A stretch of DNA of 10,787 nt. Origin: Spirochaetaceae bacterium (GTDB taxonomy: Bacteria; Spirochaetota; Spirochaetia; Treponematales; Breznakiellaceae). Below the pieces are notes generated by a model. The model saw only the letters and a program-made list of their open reading frames with translations, searched no databases and was not told where the DNA came from. Both the position numbers and the translations under genes were made by a program. Location: the NCBI GenBank assembly GCA_031267955.1, contig JAIRYB010000077.1, forward strand, positions 1 through 10,787, read 5' to 3'. This document shows, in pieces, positions 1 to 5,634 of the stretch (position 1 is its first letter; each line of letters starts with the position of its first letter).

Positions 1-71
1 CCATCGTCCCGGATAAGGCGGACTTCCCTTACCCTAATCTGTCCATTGATCCTCAAATCTTTTTCCGCCAA
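1..71 (-). CDS. infC: Translation initiation factor IF-3, N-terminal fragment
   Basis: Read on the minus strand from a TTG at 71-69, the frame gives MAEKDLRINGQIRVREVRLI followed by RDDG, then leaves the window. The segment RINxQIRVREVRLI is the highly recognisable N-terminal start of bacterial IF-3, which binds the 30S subunit, prevents subunit joining and checks the start codon. A strong Shine-Dalgarno AGGAGG lies at 81-76, only 4 nt before the TTG. No ATG or GTG is available between it and the IF-3 core, so a non-AUG start is the best choice. This fits known biology: infC in many bacteria begins with a rare start codon (AUU in E. coli) that IF-3 itself discriminates against, giving autoregulation. 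In most bacteria infC precedes rpmI and rplT, so those genes may follow to the left, outside the window. Confidence 0.88.
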   Translation of the reverse strand, partial: MAEKDLRINGQIRVREVRLIRDD

Positions 72-131
72 CTGACCTCCTAAATACGGCGCTCCCCTCT
101 CAACGGGGCTGGAGAACGGGCCGCCACCGAA

Positions 132-161
132 AGTATAACGTAAAGCCGGGGAACTTGTCTA
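132..161 (-). promoter_or_regulatory. Probable sigma-70 promoter of infC
   Basis: On the minus strand a -35 box TAGACA (161-156) is followed after 18 bp by a -10 box TATACT (137-132); each matches consensus at 5 of 6 positions. The predicted start near 125 would give a leader of about 54 nt carrying the AGGAGG of infC. This is read from sequence only. Confidence 0.6.
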
Positions 162-182
162 TAGGCAAAAATAAAGAGAGAG

Positions 183-226
183 CAATTTTACTTTTCTCAT
201 GCCAAGGGCGGCTAAAAGTAAAATTG
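183..226. repeat. Perfect 13-bp inverted repeat between divergent promoters
   Basis: CAATTTTACTTTT at 183-195 is repeated as its exact reverse complement AAAAGTAAAATTG at 214-226, with an 18-nt loop. The A+T-rich arms stand out against G+C-rich surroundings. The element sits 21 bp from the -35 box of the leftward infC promoter and 18 bp from the -35 box of the rightward promoter at 245-273. It therefore lies upstream of both and should not be transcribed by either, so a terminator role is unlikely. A shared operator, an A+T-rich upstream element or a remnant of a small repeat are all possible. Confidence 0.75.
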
Positions 227-244
227 TATGGGTCTGACCTGCGC

Positions 245-273
245 TTGATCCCCGCCGCCGGTTTTGTTACAAT
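245..273 (+). promoter_or_regulatory. Probable promoter of the pentapeptide gene, leaderless geometry
   Basis: TTGATC (245-250, 4 of 6 to consensus), a 17-bp spacer and TACAAT (268-273, 5 of 6) lie directly before the ATG at 280. The -10 box ends 6 nt before the ATG, so the expected transcription start is at or next to the A of the start codon. No Shine-Dalgarno sequence is visible. Confidence 0.6.
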
Positions 274-279
274 GGCAGC

Positions 280-867
280 ATGTTTACCCTTGTCCCCTGC
301 GAGGCCGGGTGCGGGGCGCCGGCGATTAGCGGGTCCCGGCTCTGCGTCCGCCACGCGGCGGACCCGGAAAAGGAGGCGGCGCGGCTGGGGCAGTATATTT
401 CGAAACACCGCTCCCTCAAGGACCTTTGCGCCCCCTCAATCCATTTTGAGAGTACGGATTTTTCCCACCGCCGGTATTATGGCTGTAACTTTAACGAGGC
501 TTCTTTTGATATGTGCCTCTTTACCGGTTCCTTTATGCGCATGGTTTTCTTTGACTTTAGCCGTTTTGAAAACTGCGATTTTTCCAACTGCGATTTGCAG
601 TTTGTTTCCTTTGCCGGATGCCGGATGCAAAACTGTACTTTTGAAAATTCGGAGCTTATGCATGTCAACTACGGAGGGGCGGCTATTAAAGGCTGTACAT
701 TTAACAATTCCAATCTCTACAATAGCCGCTTTATCAACGCCGGTATTTCAGATTCCGATTTTGTGGGCTGCAATCTGAAAAAGACTCATTTTTTCAATAT
801 TACCCAGGAGAGGCTTTCCTTCAGGTCTTCAAATACCGCCGAGGCGATTTTTGATCTGGAGCTTTAG
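280..867 (+). CDS. Pentapeptide-repeat protein with N-terminal Cys/His cluster
   Basis: This 195-aa protein has two parts. Residues 7-25 hold C7-x3-C11-x10-C22-x2-H25, arranged like a small zinc site. Residues about 56-172 are tandem pentapeptides centred on F or L (for example NCDFS, NCDLQ, GCTFN, NSNLY), which should form a right-handed quadrilateral beta-helix. Cys is frequent at the i-2 position of the repeats, a site that in this fold takes small inward-facing residues; there are 12 Cys overall. No signal peptide is seen, so it is probably cytoplasmic. Pentapeptide proteins include DNA-mimicking gyrase protectors (Qnr, MfpA), but many have no known role and nothing here assigns one. The ATG at 280 has no Shine-Dalgarno and directly follows a promoter. 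The MBL gene begins 14 bp downstream, so the two are probably co-transcribed. Confidence 0.85.
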   Translation: MFTLVPCEAGCGAPAISGSRLCVRHAADPEKEAARLGQYISKHRSLKDLCAPSIHFESTDFSHRRYYGCNFNEASFDMCLFTGSFMRMVFFDFSRFENCDFSNCDLQFVSFAGCRMQNCTFENSELMHVNYGGAAIKGCTFNNSNLYNSRFINAGISDSDFVGCNLKKTHFFNITQERLSFRSSNTAEAIFDLEL

Positions 868-881
868 CCGGGGATATTAGT

Positions 882-1502
882 ATGCGCATTTTTTTTCATT
901 ACTGCCTTCCGGGTTTTGCCAACTGTTATATACTGGGCTCGGAATCGGTACCCGGAGAGGCGATTATCGTCGATCCGGGGGAAATGGGGCCGGAAGTCCT
1001 TAACACTATCGAAAATAACGATTACAGCCTTAAAGGGGTGCTTATCACCCATGACCATAAGGGCCACGTGCAGGGGCTGCGGACTCTGAGGCGTATCTAC
1101 GACGCGGAAATATACGCGGTGAATCACATCGTCATGGATTACAGGGCAAATGTGGTACGGGACGGGGATACGGTCAATATCGGGCCTTTCCGCCTTGAAG
1201 TGATCTCCGTGCCGGGGCATTCTTCCGATTCGGCTGTGTACAAAATTGACAACTGGCTCTTTACCGGGGACGCGATGAGCGCGGGGCTTGTAGGAACCAC
1301 GGCAAGCTCCTATGGGGCCGCCCTTCAGATGACCGCCATCCGGAGCAAGATCCTTTCCCTGCCCGGAGACTTTATCGTATTCCCCGGACACGGGCCGCCT
1401 TCGACTCTCGAAGCCGAACGCCAATTCAACGCGGGGATCCTGCTCTACGAGCAGAACAGGAAAAAGCGCCCCTCTTTTACCCTGGGCATACTCAACGAAT
1501 AG
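882..1502 (+). CDS. Metallo-beta-lactamase-fold hydrolase, glyoxalase II-like
   Basis: The 206-aa protein carries the landmarks of the MBL fold: an early IIVDPG strand (28-33), the metal motif T-H57-D-H59-K-G61-H62, PGH113 with SSDSA, LFTGD130, and FPGH170 with GPPST near the C-terminus. Length and layout match small single-domain hydrolases of the glyoxalase II/YcbL type, which hydrolyse thioesters such as S-D-lactoylglutathione. Substrate cannot be read from sequence. Unusually, the Asp of the canonical HxHxDH motif is Gly61 here; that Asp normally ligates the second metal, so the protein may bind one metal or use another ligand. The start at 882 is supported by GGGGA at 870-874 with 7-nt spacing. 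The gene ends only 5 bp from the convergent gene at 1508-2410. Confidence 0.88.
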   Translation: MRIFFHYCLPGFANCYILGSESVPGEAIIVDPGEMGPEVLNTIENNDYSLKGVLITHDHKGHVQGLRTLRRIYDAEIYAVNHIVMDYRANVVRDGDTVNIGPFRLEVISVPGHSSDSAVYKIDNWLFTGDAMSAGLVGTTASSYGAALQMTAIRSKILSLPGDFIVFPGHGPPSTLEAERQFNAGILLYEQNRKKRPSFTLGILNE

Positions 1503-1507
1503 CCGGT

Positions 1508-2410
1508 TTACGGCGCGCCTTCGAAACGCGTTTCAAGCGCCCCGTCGCTCAGTACGATCACTACTTTTCCCTCGCGCAGGAGGCGGCGGTTGTTTTCCAG
1601 GGAGAGTATTGCAAGGGCGTCTTCGCGGTCGATGATGGGGTCCGTAGGGCGGATGCCGAAGACCCCTCGGGCGATTATCCTGAGGGGGTTGCTCCCCACA
1701 AGGGCGCTGATTTCCGGGGAAAGGCCCGACGGGGTGTCCCGGAAAATATCCTCCTCCGCCGCGTAACGCACCAGGGTCTTGCCGGCGCCGGCGGGATCGA
1801 GAATGTTCCGCTCGTAGACAAGGTTCATGTCCGTATCCCAGACTTTGGGGAAGAGGCAGGGCGTTACAAACGCGCCGGTCCTCCTCCCGTGTACCGGAAG
1901 CTCCCCGCTCGCGATGATGATGATCCCCGAGTAAGACGCGGCCGGGACCGGGCTCAGGACGCGCCGGATTTCCATGGGCCTGCTGTGCAGGATAAGCCGG
2001 CTGCTCAAAATCGAAAGGTCCAGCGTAGAGGCGGAGGAGAGGGAGCTGAAATCCGGCGCAAGGGTGGCGTATCCGCGCTTTGCGGTTCCGGCGATATTTT
2101 CCGGCCCCAAAAACGAAAAACTCCCAAGCCTGATAAGGTCTTCCACCGTGGTAGAAGAATCAACCGGAATGGCAAGGATGTAAGGCCGCAGAAGGCTGGC
2201 GAATTCAACGGCGATGATCTCTTCGGCCTGGGCCCTGCCGGTAGGAAGCCGCAGCCCAGCCGAGGCGAGGTCAAGCGCGAGGCTCACCCTCATCTCCATT
2301 TTTTTCCACTCAATCGCGCCAGTAACGGCGATCCTCGGGGTCTGCGCGTAAAGGCTGCCGGCCAGACAGGTTAAAACAAGGAGAACAGGCATTCTGCCAA
2401 AGCGATTCAT
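1508..2410 (-). CDS. Secreted protein of unknown function
   Basis: This 300-aa protein begins with a clear signal peptide (MNRFGRMPVLLVLTCLAGSL, probable cleavage after SLYA22), so it should act in the periplasm or outer envelope. I do not recognise the mature domain. Visible traits are a hydrophobic central strand in SYSGIIIIASGELPVHGRR, Ser/Leu-rich segments and a charged helix near the C-terminus (DREDALAILSLENNRRLLRE), followed by a KVVIVL strand. The frame remains open upstream to an ATG at 2638. The ATG at 2410 is chosen because a strong purine tract, GGGGAGGG (2422-2415), stands directly before it, the signal peptide begins there, and the upstream extension reads through a mobile element. 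A 344-bp gap separates it from the transglycosylase gene upstream, so it may be expressed separately. Confidence 0.8.
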   Translation of the reverse strand: MNRFGRMPVLLVLTCLAGSLYAQTPRIAVTGAIEWKKMEMRVSLALDLASAGLRLPTGRAQAEEIIAVEFASLLRPYILAIPVDSSTTVEDLIRLGSFSFLGPENIAGTAKRGYATLAPDFSSLSSASTLDLSILSSRLILHSRPMEIRRVLSPVPAASYSGIIIIASGELPVHGRRTGAFVTPCLFPKVWDTDMNLVYERNILDPAGAGKTLVRYAAEEDIFRDTPSGLSPEISALVGSNPLRIIARGVFGIRPTDPIIDREDALAILSLENNRRLLREGKVVIVLSDGALETRFEGAP

Positions 2411-2417
2411 ACATCCC

Positions 2418-2430
2418 TCCCCGCCGGGGA
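2418..2430 (-). promoter_or_regulatory. Small hairpin over the ribosome-binding site
   Basis: In the minus-strand transcript TCCCC, a GGC loop and GGGGA form a 5-bp stem whose 3' arm is part of the GGGGAGGG Shine-Dalgarno of the secreted-protein gene at 1508-2410. Pairing would partly mask the ribosome-binding site. Whether it matters in vivo is unknown. Confidence 0.4.
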
Positions 2431-2443
2431 ATCTTGCAGCCCG

Positions 2444-2462
2444 CCGCGTTTGCGGATTTTTT
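2444..2462 (+). terminator. Terminator-like stem, plus strand
   Basis: CCGC-GTTT-GCGG (2444-2455) followed by ATTTTTT has the shape of a short intrinsic terminator for plus-strand transcripts. No plus-strand gene ends nearby, so it may serve only against antisense transcription, or it may be coincidental. It overlaps the palindrome at 2454-2483 by two bases. Confidence 0.4.
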
Positions 2463-2483
2463 GCATATTCATGCAAAAAATCC
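2454..2483. repeat. Perfect 13-bp palindrome with 4-nt loop
   Basis: GGATTTTTTGCAT (2454-2466) and ATGCAAAAAATCC (2471-2483) are exact reverse complements around a 4-nt loop. The palindrome lies 43 bp before the ATG of the secreted-protein gene at 1508-2410, between that gene and the mobile element. It could be a protein-binding operator or a leader hairpin of the minus-strand mRNA. Confidence 0.7.
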
Positions 2484-2531
2484 TTATTACCGGGGCTGTT
2501 CGGGCCGCTAAAAAGCAGCCTCGTTTTTCCG

Positions 2532-2539
2532 CGTTTCTC
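2532..2539. repeat. Target site duplication, left copy
   Basis: CGTTTCTC abuts the left end of the element at 2540-2748 and is repeated exactly at its right end. Confidence 0.85.
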
Positions 2540-2748
2540 GTAACTATTCAGTCGTAGCGCGATTTCAGAACCTTCCTTGTTCTCTAATGCTTTTACAAAG
2601 GGGGCAAGGAAGCCGCTTCCACCTGGTTGCGGCATCAAGACCCTTTCGCTCCCAATCGGCTCATTGAGGGGCCGCCGGCCCCTTCCGGGCTAAAAGCCCC
2701 TTCATTCCGCCGATTTTCGCTATCCCCCGCAGGCGACTGAATAGTTAC
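2540..2748. mobile_element. MITE, probably IS66-type, 209 bp
   Basis: The element is bounded by perfect 15-bp terminal inverted repeats, GTAACTATTCAGTCG (2540-2554) and CGACTGAATAGTTAC (2734-2748). Both ends abut an exact 8-bp direct repeat CGTTTCTC, as expected of a target site duplication. Ends beginning GTAA with 8-bp duplications are typical of the IS66 family, so this is best read as a non-autonomous derivative moved by an IS66-type transposase elsewhere; family assignment is inference. There is no convincing coding sequence. The interior folds well: CTTCCTTG/CAAGGAAG (2572-2579/2605-2612), and AATCGGC/GCCGATT (2654-2660/2709-2715) enclosing two further hairpins. It inserted at the very 3' end of the transglycosylase gene; the right duplication covers two bases of that gene's stop codon, which is preserved. 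Confidence 0.85.
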
Positions 2749-2756
2749 CGTTTCTC
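2749..2756. repeat. Target site duplication, right copy
   Basis: CGTTTCTC abuts the right terminal repeat and overlaps two bases of the transglycosylase stop codon (2755-2757). Confidence 0.85.
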
Positions 2757-4350
2757 AGCGGCCGCCCGGCTCCGGCGTTTTCAGGTTTCTGCCTTCCCTG
2801 AGCGTGTCGTTAAGATCCATACCGTTGGCCTCCGCCAGAACCTCCGGGTCCACCCCGTAGGCCAGGGCGATGGACCAGAGGGTCTCCCCCCTTTTAACCA
2901 GGTGGCTCCCGGTAAATTTAAGCGCGTCGTCCGCGGCGGTACCGCCGTGCTGGTACGGCCCCGCGTCCCGGTACGCGGGTATGCGCAGCTGCTGGCCTAT
3001 CTTAAGATACCGGGCCTGTACGCCGGGGTTCGCCTCGGCAATCTGGTCCACCGAGATACCGTAATGCAGCGCCAGCGCGGAAAGGGTGTCGCCGTAACGG
3101 ATCGTGTGGAAATAGTGCCTGATAAGCACGGTTTCGGTACGCTCCAGGGCCTCGCTTATCCGGGAAGAATCAGACGCGCGGGCCTTGAGCCGGTAATTTT
3201 TATCCGGGGGCGTTATGCCGTAGAAAAGCTCCCGGTTCGCCGCCTTAAGCGCCGCGCCGTCAACCCCCGCCTCCTCGGCCAGCATCCCCAGGTCCACCTG
3301 TTTTCCCACGGGGATACGTTCCCAGCGGGGGTCCCCGGACCAGTCCAGGTCCAGCCCGAATTTGCGGGGGTTGGAAAGTATATAGGCCACCGCCAGGAAT
3401 TTCGGCACATAGTGGATAGTTTCCGTTTTAATAAATTTCTTTTCCGCCAGGTACCAGTAATCGGCTTTCCCCGCCTGGCGCGTTGCCCGCTGTATGCCCC
3501 CCAGGCCCGCGTTATACGCGGCAAGGGCCAGCGGCCAGTCCGCAAGGGCGCGGTAGTTGTCTTCAAGTTTGCGCAGCGCCCCTTCGGTAGATTTCCAGAA
3601 GTCCATGCGCTCGTCGGCCCATTCGTTTATTTTAATGTCAAAAGGGGCGATGCTGTTCCGCATAAACTGCCACAGGCCCGTAGCGCCCGATCTGCTGCGG
3701 GCAGTGGGTACAAAGCCGGATTCAATCACCGGCAAATAGAGGAGCTCGGCCGGCAGATTACGCGCGGCAATTTGTTCCCGGATAAAGGGGATATACGGCC
3801 CGGCCTGTTTCATCACCGCCCTCAGCCACTCCCTGCCCCCGCTTCTTGAATACCGTTCCAGATACTGCCTGGTAAGGGCCTGGTCAAAGCCCGCGATACT
3901 GGGTTCGCCCGCGCCCTTGCCCGCGTAGGGGCCGCCGTCCGGTTTGACAAAAGACGCCGCCCCGGCAGCCGGTGTTTCGGCGCCCGTTCTCTTGCGCAAG
4001 GGGCGCCCGTCCGGGGAAACCGGCCCGGGTTCGGGCGGATGCCGCTCAGGCGGCCGCTGCCAAAGCGGCCCGGAACCCGGCGGCATTTGCCCGGGCGGCA
4101 GATGGCCCGGCGGTAATTGTCCCGGCAAGCCGGAACCCTGCGGCAACTGCCCCGGCGGCAGCTGCCCGGACAAATCCGAACCCGCCGCGCCCTGGCCCCC
4201 CCGGCCCGGATCCGGCTGCGCCGCCTCCCCGGCAGAAGCCGGCTTGTATTCGTAGTGGTACTCGTCCTGGGCAAAAAGCCTTGCGGGAAAGGCCGCCGCC
4301 CCGATAAACAGCAGTATTATTGCCGCGCCCGGCAAACGGCGCGTCACCAT
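2755..4350 (-). CDS. LysM lytic murein transglycosylase (MltD-like)
   Basis: This 531-aa enzyme should cleave the MurNAc-GlcNAc glycosidic bond of peptidoglycan with formation of 1,6-anhydro-MurNAc. In order it has: an N-terminal signal sequence (residues 1-27, ending LFAQ); a Pro/Gly linker (about 60-115) with repeated [QH]LPPG units; an SLT domain (about 186-321) with catalytic Glu210 in LPVIESGF, then SGATGLWQFM and ALAAYNAGLGG; and two LysM domains at about 414-458 (HTIRYGDTLSALALHYGI) and 482-526 (HLVKRGETLWSIALAYGV) that bind glycan. The domain order matches MltD. An ATG 27 nt upstream (4377) is in frame, but I prefer the ATG at 4350. It has GGGGA just upstream, begins a better signal peptide, and overlaps the stop of the upstream lipoprotein gene as ATGGTGA, suggesting translational coupling. 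A mobile element lies immediately after the stop codon. Confidence 0.92.
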   Translation of the reverse strand: MVTRRLPGAAIILLFIGAAAFPARLFAQDEYHYEYKPASAGEAAQPDPGRGGQGAAGSDLSGQLPPGQLPQGSGLPGQLPPGHLPPGQMPPGSGPLWQRPPERHPPEPGPVSPDGRPLRKRTGAETPAAGAASFVKPDGGPYAGKGAGEPSIAGFDQALTRQYLERYSRSGGREWLRAVMKQAGPYIPFIREQIAARNLPAELLYLPVIESGFVPTARSRSGATGLWQFMRNSIAPFDIKINEWADERMDFWKSTEGALRKLEDNYRALADWPLALAAYNAGLGGIQRATRQAGKADYWYLAEKKFIKTETIHYVPKFLAVAYILSNPRKFGLDLDWSGDPRWERIPVGKQVDLGMLAEEAGVDGAALKAANRELFYGITPPDKNYRLKARASDSSRISEALERTETVLIRHYFHTIRYGDTLSALALHYGISVDQIAEANPGVQARYLKIGQQLRIPAYRDAGPYQHGGTAADDALKFTGSHLVKRGETLWSIALAYGVDPEVLAEANGMDLNDTLREGRNLKTPEPGGR

Positions 4351-5405
4351 TTTTCCCCGTAATAGATTCCCGCCCATTCCCAGCGGCCGTGGATCTCAGG
4401 ATCAAGGGGGAAGTAGATCTTTCTAAAGTAGAAATACCAGGTGGATATGTACTGGTACCAGCCCCAGGTACGCAGGTACGCCTCGTTGGCGTTGGAGCTT
4501 TCGTCCAGCTCGGACGCGTAGCGTATCTGGTTCCCCCGCATAAAATCCACAAGCGTAAATTCCGCCATTTCCGCGCTGTCGTCATCCTCCTGCCCCCAGG
4601 ATCTGGTAAAAAAATTCACCTTTGCCCGGTAGCTCCAGAGCCGCCTGCTGTTTCCGGTATTAAGGGCGTTTTCAATAGTACCAACCATGGCGGGCAGGGA
4701 TTCGAAGGTCCAGTCCTTGGGCGAATTGTTAAAGTCCACAAGCCGCTTGGCATAGGCGTAGGCGTCGGGAAAACCGGGAATCACCGTGCCGTAATAGGGC
4801 AGAAACCGGGTATACGCCTGTATCGCCAGATTCCACTCGCCGGTTTTTTCATAGGCCTGGCCAAGCTGGAAATACGCTACGCCGGGGTCCGTCTTGCCGG
4901 AAAAGCGGGAGAGAAGCTCCTCGTAGTACCGGACAAGCTGTTCCTGGTTTTCAGTCAGGGTGATTAGCCGGTTCAGCGCGATAAAGTGTACCGATTCCCC
5001 TTTGACCATAAGGTCCGGATAATTGCTCACGATCAGGTTGTAATAGAGGACAGCCACCTCGTCGGCGTCCTGCCGGGAGTACGCGTAGGCCGTCATCAAA
5101 AGGTAATAAGCCGAATAAGGATCGCCCGGGTATTTGGCTAACCAGCCGCCCAAAAAATTGATAAGCCGCGAATATTCCTTAAGCCGCGCGTATTCCCCCG
5201 CAATTTTGTTCACTATAGAAAAACGTTCCTCCGCGTTCCCCGCCCCCCCGTCAAGAAGGGCGAAAAGGTCCCTAAAACTCTCCTGCTGTTTTTGATCCCC
5301 GATAATATAATAATTTTTCCGGATATCCGCCCCCCGGAAACCCGGCCAGGCGCTGCAGGAGGCAAAAACCGGGAACAAGGCCAGAACCGTCAGAACAAGG
5401 CGCAA
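4344..5405 (-). CDS. TPR-type lipoprotein
   Basis: From the TTG at 5405 this is a 353-aa protein with a hydrophobic leader ending FPVFASC; Cys17 is the likely lipidated residue, within the relaxed lipobox range of spirochaetes. The mature part is helical and TPR-like: LINFLGGWLAKYP, and best YFQLGQAYEKTGEWNLAIQA at about 180-200. The C-terminus is rich in Trp and Tyr (TWGWYQYISTWYFYFRKIYF). It probably acts as an envelope scaffold. Its gene overlaps the transglycosylase gene by 7 nt, so the two products probably function together. The start is odd: AGGAGGG (5426-5420) is 14 nt from the TTG but 5 nt from an in-frame ATA at 5414-5412, which would give a leader beginning (M)KSLRLVLTVLAL with a typical Lys. 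No ATG or GTG occurs between the upstream in-frame stop (5456) and the TTG. Confidence 0.82.
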   Translation of the reverse strand: MRLVLTVLALFPVFASCSAWPGFRGADIRKNYYIIGDQKQQESFRDLFALLDGGAGNAEERFSIVNKIAGEYARLKEYSRLINFLGGWLAKYPGDPYSAYYLLMTAYAYSRQDADEVAVLYYNLIVSNYPDLMVKGESVHFIALNRLITLTENQEQLVRYYEELLSRFSGKTDPGVAYFQLGQAYEKTGEWNLAIQAYTRFLPYYGTVIPGFPDAYAYAKRLVDFNNSPKDWTFESLPAMVGTIENALNTGNSRRLWSYRAKVNFFTRSWGQEDDDSAEMAEFTLVDFMRGNQIRYASELDESSNANEAYLRTWGWYQYISTWYFYFRKIYFPLDPEIHGRWEWAGIYYGEKW

Positions 5406-5419
5406 AGACTTTATTTTTT

Positions 5420-5426
5420 CCCTCCT
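5420..5426 (-). promoter_or_regulatory. Ribosome-binding site favouring an ATA start
   Basis: AGGAGGG read on the minus strand is the only strong Shine-Dalgarno before the lipoprotein gene. Its spacing is ideal (5 nt) to the in-frame ATA at 5414 and poor (14 nt) to the TTG at 5405. Confidence 0.6.
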
Positions 5427-5447
5427 GGTATCCTTTTGGGCGCATCC

Positions 5448-5465
5448 GGCCCCTCAAGCGGGGCC
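5448..5465. repeat. 6-bp inverted repeat in divergent region
   Basis: GGCCCC-TCAAGC-GGGGCC is a perfect hairpin 22 nt upstream of the lipoprotein Shine-Dalgarno. A second one, GGCGCG-CTC-CGCGCC, lies at 5540-5554. Apart from these and the promoter at 5599-5628, I see nothing assignable in the 229-bp gap 5406-5634. No convincing leftward promoter is visible. Confidence 0.45.
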
Positions 5466-5598
5466 TGACCGGGCTATACGGGGCTCCGCGGTACCCGCTC
5501 CGGCCTCCTCGGACCGCCCATCTTCTCCGGTCCTGCGGTGGCGCGCTCCGCGCCCCCTCCTATCCCTTGCGCAAAGATTCTAACATGCGGCAATCCCA

Positions 5599-5628
5599 TT
5601 GGCAAGATAGTGATTTTACTGGTATAGT
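5599..5628 (+). promoter_or_regulatory. Strong promoter of the membrane-protein gene, leaderless geometry
   Basis: TTGGCA (5599-5604), an 18-bp spacer and TATAGT (5623-5628) each match sigma-70 consensus at 5 of 6 positions. The -10 box ends 6 nt before the ATG at 5635, placing the expected transcript start at the start codon. No Shine-Dalgarno is present. Confidence 0.7.
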
Positions 5629-5634
5629 AACGAT

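Noticed and set aside
155..778. 207-codon open frame on the plus strand
   Set aside because: It overlaps the pentapeptide gene in another frame and crosses the palindrome and promoter. Its translation shows no domain, while the pentapeptide frame is unmistakable.
2411..2638. N-terminal extension of the secreted-protein frame to an ATG at 2638
   Set aside because: It reads through the MITE end and the palindrome, and it would bury a signal peptide at residue 77. A strong Shine-Dalgarno stands directly before the ATG at 2410.
2902..3849. 315-codon plus-strand frame opposite the transglycosylase gene
   Set aside because: It is antisense to the SLT and LysM domains, and is explained by G+C-rich codon bias.
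4046..4260. Repeated G+C-rich motif inside the transglycosylase gene as a non-coding repeat
   Set aside because: It is explained by the [QH]LPPG linker of the protein; the frame is continuous.
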